From NCBI GenBank assembly GCA_003527165.1, contig DPSI01000012.1, positions 1 through 7,657 of the forward strand: a DNA stretch of 7,657 bases, read 5' to 3'. Positions 1 through 5,409 of this stretch are shown here, piece after piece. Under the pieces are notes generated by a model. That model ran no database searches, was not told where the DNA came from, and saw nothing but the letters and a program-made list of their open reading frames with translations. The number at the start of each line of letters is the position of its first letter. The first letter of the stretch is position 1. Position numbers and translations under genes: made by a program. The DNA comes from Pseudomonas sp. (lineage in GTDB: Bacteria; Pseudomonadota; Gammaproteobacteria; Pseudomonadales; Pseudomonadaceae).

Positions 1-1257
1 CGGCCGCTTGGCGGTCGGCTTACCAGCCGGTTTGGCCTTCTTGTCGGCAGCCTTCTTCTTGTCGTCCTTTTTCTTCTTGGTGCCAGCCGCCTTGCCTGAA
101 GCCTTGAGGTTCTTCGGGCCCATGTAGCTGCCCTTCAAGCCCTTGACGACTCGGCGCTCAAACCGTTGCTTGAGGTAGCGCTCGATGCTCGACATCAGGT
201 TCCAGTCGTTATGGCAGATCAGCGAGATCGCCAGGCCTTCGGCGCCGGCGCGCCCAGTCCGCCCGATCCGATGCACGTACTCGTCACCCGAGCGTGGCAT
301 GTCGAAGTTGATCACCAGGTCCAGGCCCTCGATATCCAGCCCGCGGGCCGCCACGTCGGTGGCCACCAGCACCTTGACGCCACCTTCCTTGACCCGGTCG
401 ATGGCCAGCTTGCGATCCTTCTGGTCCTTGTCGCCGTGCAGCACGAACGCCTTCACGCCCTCGGCAACCAGCCGGCCATACAGGCGGTCGGCCTGCACGC
501 GGGTATTGGTGAAGATCACGGCTTTCTTGTAGGTCTCGTTGGCCAGCAGCCAGTGCACCAGCTTTTCCTTATGCTCGGTGCTCTCGGCAGTGATGATTTG
601 CTGCCGGGTGCCCTCGTTTAGCTCGCTGACGCGGTTGAGCTGCAGATGCAGCGGATCGCGCAACACCGCGGCGGACATCTCGCGCAAGGCCGCGCCGCCG
701 CTGGTGGCGGAAAACAGCAGAGTCTGCTGGCGCTTGGCGCACTCGCCGACCAGCCGTTGCACGTCGTCGGCGAAGCCCATATCGAGCATGCGATCGGCTT
801 CGTCGAGGATCAGCAGCTCGACATCCTTGAGGATCAGCGTGCCGGCATTGAGGTGCTCGATCATCCGCCCCGGTGTGCCGATGAGGATATCCGGCACCTT
901 GCGCAGGATCGCCGCCTGGACCTTGAAGTCTTCACCGCCGGTGATCATTGCCGACTTGATGAAGGTGAACTGCGAGAAGCGCTCGACTTCCTTGAGGGTC
1001 TGCTGGGCCAGTTCGCGGGTTGGCAGCAGGATCAGCGCGCGCACATCGGTGCGCACCACCGCATCGCCAATCAGCCGGTTGAGCATCGGCAGCACAAACG
1101 CCGCCGTCTTGCCGCTGCCGGTTTGCGCCGTTACCCGCAGGTCGCGCCCTTCGAGCGCCGGTGGAATGGCCGCCACCTGCACTGGCGTCGGCTCGACGAA
1201 TTTGAGTTCGGCGACCGCCTTGAGCAGGCGTTCGTGCAGGGCGAATTGGTCAAACAA
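1..1257 (-). CDS. DEAD-box ATP-dependent RNA helicase, SrmB/RhlE-like (C-terminus cut by window edge)
   Basis: This is a cytoplasmic RNA helicase that uses ATP to unwind short RNA duplexes; relatives act in ribosome assembly and mRNA turnover. All core motifs are visible, numbered from the TTG start: Q motif with PTPVQ at 23-27, Walker A AQTGSGKT at 44-51, PTREL at 79-83, TPGR at 128-131, DEAD at 152-155, SAT at 183-185, ATDVAARG at 299-306 and HRIGRTGR at 329-336. Two RecA-like domains fill residues 1 to about 360. The LDEADRMLDMGFA and NFDMPRSGDEYVHR stretches resemble E. coli SrmB. From about residue 385 the chain becomes a lysine/alanine/proline-rich tail, probably for RNA binding, which continues past base 1 with no stop seen. 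I chose TTG at 1255-1257 because GAGG lies 8 bases upstream and the protein then begins MFDQF, keeping the phenylalanine found upstream of the Q motif. An in-frame ATG at 1284 would add nine residues but has no clear ribosome site. The family is certain; which paralog is not. Confidence 0.95.
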   Translation of the reverse strand, partial: MFDQFALHERLLKAVAELKFVEPTPVQVAAIPPALEGRDLRVTAQTGSGKTAAFVLPMLNRLIGDAVVRTDVRALILLPTRELAQQTLKEVERFSQFTFIKSAMITGGEDFKVQAAILRKVPDILIGTPGRMIEHLNAGTLILKDVELLILDEADRMLDMGFADDVQRLVGECAKRQQTLLFSATSGGAALREMSAAVLRDPLHLQLNRVSELNEGTRQQIITAESTEHKEKLVHWLLANETYKKAVIFTNTRVQADRLYGRLVAEGVKAFVLHGDKDQKDRKLAIDRVKEGGVKVLVATDVAARGLDIEGLDLVINFDMPRSGDEYVHRIGRTGRAGAEGLAISLICHNDWNLMSSIERYLKQRFERRVVKGLKGSYMGPKNLKASGKAAGTKKKKDDKKKAADKKAKPAGKPTAKRP

Positions 1258-1265
1258 GGGTGATA

Positions 1266-1269
1266 CCTC
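1266..1269 (-). promoter_or_regulatory. Shine-Dalgarno GAGG supporting a TTG start for the helicase
   Basis: On the minus strand GAGG (GAGGT if 1265 is included) is followed by 8 bases and then TTG at 1257-1255. The upstream ATG at 1284-1282 is preceded by a T/A-rich stretch without a comparable site. This favours the TTG start, but it is motif evidence only. Confidence 0.55.
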
Positions 1270-1423
1270 AAGGTCGAAAAACATCGCATAGATTAACCCG
1301 TCCAGCGTGTGCAGAGGCGTCTTTATGCAGCGCAACGGGCCGAACAGCCGGACGGTAAGGCGATCGATAACGGAGCATTGGCTTCACCGACCCACTCGGC
1401 GCAAGGCGGGCATCATGCCGATG

Positions 1424-1753
1424 TCATTGCGGCGCGCAGGTCAGCTTGATACGCAGGCGGATCACGTCGCGCTTGAACTTGGCGGTCAGCGGCTTGCGCT
1501 CGCCGGCCTCCAGGACGGTGCGCCGGGTACGCGGGGCTTCCGGTCCGTTGCGGAACACAGCGGTACACTCAACCGGACGTTCGCCGAAGTTCTGCAACAC
1601 CAGGCCGGCCATGTCGCGGTCGATGGTTTCGGTGGTGGCCAGCACGTCGGTACCGTTGAGCGCTTGCTCCACTTCTACCGGATAGCTGACGGCCAGGGCG
1701 GTCAGTGGGATGATGGAGAGCGAAGCGAGCGCGGCGAAGCAGATTCTTTTCAT
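1424..1753 (-). CDS. Small exported protein of unknown function, two cysteines in the mature part
   Basis: I do not recognise a characterised family. The product is 109 residues. It begins MKRICF, followed by a hydrophobic stretch to about residue 18 and an ALA site at 19-21, so signal peptidase I cleavage after A21 is likely and the protein should be periplasmic or secreted. The mature part of about 88 residues has no further membrane segment. It contains YPVEVE at 24-29, an FRNGPEAPRTRR stretch at 67-78 and a basic C-terminal half. Its only two mature cysteines, C63 and C106, could form one disulfide. AAGGAG lies 13 bases upstream of the ATG across an A-rich spacer, longer than ideal, but no better in-frame start exists nearby. 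The open frame extends upstream to 1921, but that part is antisense to the LysR gene and is not believed. The gene is divergent from the LysR gene with a 66-base gap, so regulation by LysR is possible. Coding status is well supported; function is unknown. Confidence 0.82.
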   Translation of the reverse strand: MKRICFAALASLSIIPLTALAVSYPVEVEQALNGTDVLATTETIDRDMAGLVLQNFGERPVECTAVFRNGPEAPRTRRTVLEAGERKPLTAKFKRDVIRLRIKLTCAPQ

Positions 1754-1819
1754 TTTTTTGTGCGGGCTCCTTGTGAAGGCGTGCCAGCGTACCAGACAGA
1801 CGCGACAGGAAAACAAAGA
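1754..1819. promoter_or_regulatory. Divergent intergenic region between the exported-protein gene and the LysR gene
   Basis: These 66 bases must carry the 5' signals of two divergent genes: AAGGAG for the minus-strand gene at 1767-1772, and AGGA 9 bases before the plus-strand ATG. LysR regulators usually bind such gaps at an interrupted dyad (T-N11-A) and repress themselves. I see short repeated GCGT/ACGC elements at 1787-1790 and 1800-1803 but no convincing LysR box or clean -35/-10 pair. The regulatory role is inferred from layout. Confidence 0.4.
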
Positions 1820-2764
1820 ATGAAAGTGCCACGCGTGACCCTCGATCAATGGCGAACCCTGCAAGCGGTGATCGACCACGGCGGCTTCGCCCAGGCCGCC
1901 GAAATGCTGCATCGCTCGCAATCATCGGTCAGTTACACCGTAGCGCGCATGCAGGAGCAGCTGGGTGTTCCGTTGCTGCGTATCGATGGTCGCAAAGCCG
2001 TGCTGACCGACGCCGGCGAGGTTCTGTTGCGCCGTTCCCGGCAATTGGTGAGCCAGGCCGGGCAGCTCGAAGAACTGGCCCATCACATGGAGCAGGGGTG
2101 GGAAGCCGAAGTGCGTCTGGTGGTGGACGCCGCCTACCCCAATACCAAGCTGATCCGTGCCCTGACCGCGTTCATGCCCAAGAGTCGTGGCTGCCGGGTG
2201 CGGTTGCGCGAAGAGGTGCTTTCCGGCGTCGAGGACGTGCTCAAGGACGACACCGCCGATCTCGCCATCAGCGCCCTGGATATCACCGGTTACCTCGGCG
2301 CAGAGTTGGGCACCGTCGAGTTCATCGCCGTGGCCCACACCGACCATCCGCTGCACCAGTTGCAGCGCAAGCTCAGCGTGCAGGATCTGCAGAGCCAGAT
2401 GCAGGTGGTGGTGCGCGACTCCGGCCAGCGGCAGCCGCGTGACAGCGGCTGGCTGGGCGCCGAGCAGCGCTGGACCGTGGGCAGCCTGGCCACCTCGGTG
2501 GGTTTCGTCAGCAGTGGGCTCGGCTTCGCCTGGCTGCCGCGGCACATGATCGGGCGCGAACTGGCTGAAGGTGTGCTCAAGCCGTTGCCATTGGTCCAAG
2601 GGAGCATTCGCCGCCCGTTGTTCTATCTCTACACCAACCCGAACAAGCCGCTCGGTCCGGCAACGCAGATTCTCATCGACCTGATCAAGACGTACGATGC
2701 GCAACCGCAGTCTGCCAATGGCGGACTGGCCCCGGCTTCCACCCTCAACAGGACTACACCATGA
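1820..2764 (+). CDS. LysR-type transcriptional regulator
   Basis: A 314-residue DNA-binding regulator, the usual length for LysR proteins. The N-terminal winged helix-turn-helix covers about residues 8-66, with the typical [18 protein letters not shown] at 21-38 as the HTH and LTDAG at 62-66 closing the wing. A linker helix follows to about residue 95, then a periplasmic-binding-protein-like effector domain to about 295 with a [14 protein letters not shown] stretch near its end. In the wing it has [12 protein letters not shown] rather than the common LFERT form, which suggests a distinct subgroup. The ATG at 1820 has AGGA 9 bases upstream. The frame stays open back to 1307, but that extension is antisense to the small exported gene and lacks the family fold. 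The stop overlaps the ppiA start as ATGA, suggesting translational coupling. The effector and targets cannot be read from the sequence. Candidates for control are its own promoter, the divergent small gene and ppiA. Confidence 0.95.
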   Translation: MKVPRVTLDQWRTLQAVIDHGGFAQAAEMLHRSQSSVSYTVARMQEQLGVPLLRIDGRKAVLTDAGEVLLRRSRQLVSQAGQLEELAHHMEQGWEAEVRLVVDAAYPNTKLIRALTAFMPKSRGCRVRLREEVLSGVEDVLKDDTADLAISALDITGYLGAELGTVEFIAVAHTDHPLHQLQRKLSVQDLQSQMQVVVRDSGQRQPRDSGWLGAEQRWTVGSLATSVGFVSSGLGFAWLPRHMIGRELAEGVLKPLPLVQGSIRRPLFYLYTNPNKPLGPATQILIDLIKTYDAQPQSANGGLAPASTLNRTTP

Positions 2765-3312
2765 AACGACTCGTACTCGCCGCCTGTTCATTGTTGCTCG
2801 CCGGAAATCTCCTGGCAGCGGACAATCCGCACGTATTGCTGAACACCAGCATGGGCGAAATCGAAATCGAGCTGGAGGCTGAAAAGGCCCCGGTCAGCGT
2901 GAAGAACTTTCTCGAATACGTGGAAAGCGGTTTCTATGACGGCACCGTCTTCCACCGAGTGATCCCCGGCTTCATGATTCAGGGCGGCGGCTTCAATGAA
3001 GGCCTGAGCCAGAAGAAGACCGGCGAACCGATCAAGAACGAGGCCGACAACGGTCTGCACAACGTCCGTGGCACCCTGGCGATGGCTCGCACGCAGAACG
3101 TCAACTCTGCCACTAGCCAGTTCTTCATCAACCACCGTGACAATGACTTCCTCGACCACGGCAGCCGCGATTTCGGTTATGCGGTGTTCGGCAAGGTGGT
3201 GCGCGGCATGGACGTGGTCGACCAGATCGCCCAGGTGCCGACCGGCAACCGCAGCATGATGCAGAACGTCCCGCTGACGCCGGTGAAGATCGTTTCGGCG
3301 AAGAAGTTGTAA
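2761..3312 (+). CDS. ppiA: Periplasmic peptidyl-prolyl cis-trans isomerase A (cyclophilin)
   Basis: It catalyses cis-trans isomerisation of bonds before proline and assists folding of exported proteins. The 183-residue chain has a signal peptide (MKR, hydrophobic to about 18, cleavage likely after A20) and then one cyclophilin domain that closely follows E. coli Ppi[24 protein letters not shown] core at 56-74, IKNEADNGL at 91-99, SATSQFFIN at 116-124, [10 protein letters not shown] and a final VKIVSAKKL. The cyclophilin active-site residues are present: R66, F71, Q74 and F122, equivalent to human CypA R55, F60, Q63 and F113. The position of human W121 is F130, as in E. coli cyclophilins that bind cyclosporin weakly. 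C9 follows LAA, but it is too close to the N-terminus for a good lipobox. AGGA lies 8 bases before the ATG, inside the end of the LysR gene, and the two genes overlap by four bases, so they are probably co-transcribed. Confidence 0.97.
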   Translation: MKRLVLAACSLLLAGNLLAADNPHVLLNTSMGEIEIELEAEKAPVSVKNFLEYVESGFYDGTVFHRVIPGFMIQGGGFNEGLSQKKTGEPIKNEADNGLHNVRGTLAMARTQNVNSATSQFFINHRDNDFLDHGSRDFGYAVFGKVVRGMDVVDQIAQVPTGNRSMMQNVPLTPVKIVSAKKL

Positions 3313-3329
3313 CCCGACGCATCCGTTCC

Positions 3330-3358
3330 TGGCGCACGCGCCTCGCAGCCGTGCGCCA
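3330..3358 (+). other. Perfect 9-bp hairpin after ppiA
   Basis: TGGCGCACG at 3330-3338 pairs perfectly with CGTGCGCCA at 3350-3358 around an 11-base loop, starting 18 bases after the ppiA stop and ending 26 bases before the next start. No T-run follows on the plus strand (CTCCCAGCTGCC), so it is not a classical intrinsic terminator. It may attenuate transcription, stabilise the ppiA 3' end, or simply reduce read-through into the next gene. Confidence 0.5.
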
Positions 3359-3384
3359 CTCCCAGCTGCCAAGGAGACCTTGCC

Positions 3385-3798
3385 ATGAGTGACCAGAACC
3401 CCCTCAACACGACCGAAGGCGAAGCGAAACTGCTCCAGGATCTACTGAGCGCCGAACGCGCCGGCGCCAAGGTTGCCGGCGAAAGCCTGCAGCAATGCGA
3501 TGACCCGACGCAGAGAAAACTGCTGGAGCAGATCCGCCAGGGTGAAGTCGACAGCTGCAGGCTGGTGCTCAACTGCCTCAACCATTTGGGCATCGAGCCC
3601 AACCGTGAAACCGGCGCGTTCTACGGCAAGGCCATGGCCATCGTGTCGCTGGACGAGCGCCTGCCGTTCGTCGACAGAGGCCAGCATTGGGTGATCCGCA
3701 AGCTGCGTGAATACCTGCCGGGCTGTGAGGACGCCTTCATCCGCACCGAGCTGGAAAAAATGCTGGAGATTCACGAGATCAACAGCCAGGCCGCCTGA
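3385..3798 (+). CDS. Small helical cytoplasmic protein, resembles DUF6306 family
   Basis: A 137-residue protein with no signal peptide or membrane segment. The sequence looks mostly alpha-helical, rich in Glu, Leu and Arg, with an AERAGAKVA stretch at 23-31, TGAFYGKAMAI at 76-86, a DRGQHWVIRKL stretch at 97-107 and a closing ELEKMLEIHEIN at 122-133. From memory this pattern matches the DUF6306 family, thought to have a ferritin-like helical bundle; I could not confirm it by search. Glutamates E24, E54, E124 and E128 and H130 could be ligands, but the paired ExxH motifs of di-iron ferritins are not clearly present, so metal binding is unproven. Five cysteines-free positions cannot be claimed: Cys occurs at 38, 58, 64 and 114. 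The ATG has AAGGAG 9 bases upstream, a strong site. It lies 72 bases after ppiA on the same strand and may share its transcript. The gene is secure; its function is unknown. Confidence 0.9.
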   Translation: MSDQNPLNTTEGEAKLLQDLLSAERAGAKVAGESLQQCDDPTQRKLLEQIRQGEVDSCRLVLNCLNHLGIEPNRETGAFYGKAMAIVSLDERLPFVDRGQHWVIRKLREYLPGCEDAFIRTELEKMLEIHEINSQAA

Positions 3799-3806
3799 CA
3801 CCGAGC

Positions 3807-3823
3807 CCGGCAACCAGTGCCGG
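3807..3823. terminator. Short hairpin between convergent genes, possible weak terminator
   Basis: CCGGCA at 3807-3812 pairs with TGCCGG at 3818-3823 around a 5-base loop. It sits in the 32-base gap between two convergent genes, where a bidirectional terminator is expected. Neither strand has a following T-run, so intrinsic termination would be weak at best. Confidence 0.3.
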
Positions 3824-3830
3824 ACGACCG

Positions 3831-3965
3831 TCAATCCTTAGCCGCGACGCCTTCGGCGCGTTCCGCGGACGAAACGCCTAACGCCTCGATGGCTTTTTCG
3901 ATGCCCTGCCGAGCGACTTTGCGCACCTCGGCGGCAGGGTCTTGCGGACGCAACTTGTAACCCAT
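3831..3965 (-). CDS. 44-residue small protein, possibly a CHAD-domain N-terminal fragment
   Basis: The predicted product starts MGYKLRP and is 44 residues long. GGGAG ends 5 bases upstream of the ATG, a good ribosome site that decides this start over a TTG at 4022, which would overlap the yegD stop and give 63 residues. After MGYKLRPQDP comes an amphipathic helix, roughly residues 10-29 (EVRKVARQGIEKAIEAL), then a hydrophilic tail ending AAKD. The pattern of basic/hydrophobic spacing resembles the first helix of CHAD domains, but the histidine- and arginine-rich remainder of a CHAD domain is missing and I see no continuation after the stop. It could be a genuine small protein or a remnant. 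It lies 53 bases downstream of yegD on the same strand and may be co-transcribed with it. No signal peptide or membrane segment is present. Confidence 0.6.
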   Translation of the reverse strand: MGYKLRPQDPAAEVRKVARQGIEKAIEALGVSSAERAEGVAAKD

Positions 3966-4018
3966 GACGACTCCCGAGCGACCCGCAGCCATGCTATAGC
4001 AGACTCTGACGGGCAGGC

Positions 4019-5284
4019 TCAACCGTAGCGCTTGCGCGCCTCAATGGCCAGGCCGCTGCCGATGCTGCCGAAGCGATTGCCTTCGACGTGACGCGCCCTC
4101 GGCAGCAACCTGGCGACACTCCGGCGCAGTGCCGGGATCGCACTGGAGCCACCGGTGAAGAACACCGTATCGATGTCCTCATGCTTCAGCCCGGCACTGG
4201 CCAGCAACTGGCTGACATTACTGCGGATTCGTTCGAGCAGCGGATCGATGGCCGTTTCGAATCCGTCGCGGGTCAGACTCGCCTGCAGGCCTGCCTCGAT
4301 CCGCGCGAAGTCGATCAGATAGCGGTCCTGCTCGGTCAACTCGATCTTGCCCTGCTCCACCTGCATCGCCAACCAGTGCCCGGCGCGCTGCTCGATCAGG
4401 CTGAACAGCCGGTCGATCCCGGTGGGGTCGACGATGTCGTAGCGCATGCTTTGCAGCGCACGCAGCGAGGCCGGTGCATAGACCGCATTGATCGTGTGCC
4501 AGGTGGCGAGGTTGAGGTGCGTGCTGGTGGGCATCGGCGCATCGCTTTTCATCCGGCTGCCATAACCGAACAGCGGCATCACGCCCTGCAGACTCAGCTG
4601 CTTGTCGAAATCGGTGCCGCCGATGTGCACGCCCGATGTCGCGAGGATGTCGCTCTGCCGATCGTCGATGGCGCGCCGCTCCGGTGACAGCCGCACCAGC
4701 GAGAAGTCAGAGGTACCGCCGCCGATGTCGACGATCAGGACGCGCTCTTCCTGCTCGATGCGCGACTCGTAGTCGAAGGCTGCGGCGATGGGTTCGTACT
4801 GGAACGACACGTCTTTGAAGCCGATCTTCTTCGCCGCTGCGGCCAGGGTGTCAGCCGCTTCCTTGTCCGCTTGCGGATCATCGTCGACGAAGAATACCGG
4901 GCGGCCCAGCACCACCTCGTCGAAGGCTCGACCAGCATTGGTTTCGGCGCGTTGCTTGAGCGTACCGAGGAACAACCCAAGGATGTCCTTGAACGGCATG
5001 GCGCTGCCCAGTACCGTCGTTTCGCTCTTCAGCAGTTTGGAGCCCAACAGGCTCTTGAGCGAACGCATCAACCGCCCTTCGTAGCCCTCCAGGTATTCGG
5101 ACAGCGCCAGGCGACCATAGACCGGGCGGCGTTCCTCAATGTTGAAGAACACCACCGAAGGCAGCGTGTGCTGATCGTTCTCGAGCACGATCAGCGGCTC
5201 GCTGGCGGGACGCCACCAGCCGACGGTGGAATTGGAGGTACCGAAGTCGATGCCGCAGGCGCGGGCGGGAGACGGGGTATGCAT
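4019..5284 (-). CDS. yegD: YegD-type Hsp70-like chaperone ATPase
   Basis: A 421-residue protein of the actin/Hsp70 ATPase fold, similar to E. coli YegD (about 450 residues). It carries phosphate-1 GIDFGTSNS at 11-19, phosphate-2 VDIGGGTSDFS at 185-195, and the adenosine motif FFTGGSSAIP at 375-384. FKDVSFQYEPIAAAFDYE at 156-173 matches the YegD-type pattern. K77 in MRSLKSLLG lies where DnaK has its catalytic lysine. The chain ends right after the nucleotide-binding domain, so the DnaK peptide-binding domain and lid are absent, as in other YegD proteins. Client binding and biological role are therefore unclear. The start is ATG at 5284; an upstream open stretch to 5338 has only a TTG and places the first motif too deep. 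The ribosome site is poor (CCGGAC about 6 bases upstream). A likely terminator lies upstream after the transporter gene, so yegD probably has its own promoter. Confidence 0.92.
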   Translation of the reverse strand: MHTPSPARACGIDFGTSNSTVGWWRPASEPLIVLENDQHTLPSVVFFNIEERRPVYGRLALSEYLEGYEGRLMRSLKSLLGSKLLKSETTVLGSAMPFKDILGLFLGTLKQRAETNAGRAFDEVVLGRPVFFVDDDPQADKEAADTLAAAAKKIGFKDVSFQYEPIAAAFDYESRIEQEERVLIVDIGGGTSDFSLVRLSPERRAIDDRQSDILATSGVHIGGTDFDKQLSLQGVMPLFGYGSRMKSDAPMPTSTHLNLATWHTINAVYAPASLRALQSMRYDIVDPTGIDRLFSLIEQRAGHWLAMQVEQGKIELTEQDRYLIDFARIEAGLQASLTRDGFETAIDPLLERIRSNVSQLLASAGLKHEDIDTVFFTGGSSAIPALRRSVARLLPRARHVEGNRFGSIGSGLAIEARKRYG

Positions 5285-5326
5285 GTGCGGTCCGGACTGC
5301 CAAAAACGGCCGCGCAGTTTATGCGA

Positions 5327-5346
5327 GCCTGCCGGCAAATGCAGGC
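5327..5346. repeat. Small inverted repeat upstream of yegD
   Basis: GCCTGC at 5327-5332 and GCAGGC at 5341-5346 are perfect inverted arms with an 8-base spacer, 43 bases upstream of the yegD start. It could be an operator or part of an RNA leader. Short GC-rich dyads arise often by chance in DNA of this composition, so support is weak. No clear -35/-10 pair was found in the gap. Confidence 0.3.
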
Positions 5347-5368
5347 CAATCGTCGGGGAAAATCAAGG

Positions 5369-5400
5369 GCCGTCGACAGCGCGGCTGCTCCGTCGACGGC
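5369..5400 (-). terminator. Likely intrinsic terminator of the MFS transporter gene
   Basis: The arms GCCGTCGAC at 5369-5377 and GTCGACGGC at 5392-5400 form a perfect 9-bp stem with a 14-base loop, starting 9 bases after the transporter stop. On the minus strand the stem is followed by CCTTGATTTTCC, a moderate T-rich tract. Position, stem and tract agree with termination before yegD; the tract is not ideal. Confidence 0.6.
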
Positions 5401-5409
5401 GACGCGGGT

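Noticed and set aside
166..1263. Plus-strand open frames opposite the helicase gene
   Set aside because: The minus strand encodes every DEAD-box motif in order; the plus-strand products are low-complexity shadows.
1409..1419. Dyad GGCAT-C-ATGCC just after the small exported gene
   Set aside because: With a one-base centre it cannot form a hairpin terminator, and at this length it could be chance.
1753..1759. A7 run at the start of the small exported gene as a phase-variable tract
   Set aside because: The run lies almost entirely before the ATG and seven bases is short for slippage-based switching; no frame change would alter the coding part.
1307..1819. N-terminal extension of the LysR frame to 485 codons
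   Set aside because: The extension is antisense to the small exported gene. The LysR fold begins right after the ATG at 1820, which has its own ribosome site.
2785..2787. Possible lipoprotein cysteine at PpiA residue 9 (LAAC)
   Set aside because: Only eight residues precede it, too few for a lipoprotein signal, and the signal peptide continues to about A20 as in other PpiA proteins.
1922..2791. 289-codon minus-strand frame opposite the LysR gene
   Set aside because: It mirrors a complete LysR protein and shows no recognisable domain of its own.
4088..4687. 199-codon plus-strand frame opposite yegD
   Set aside because: It is a shadow of the Hsp70-like gene, with a composition typical of antisense GC-rich frames.
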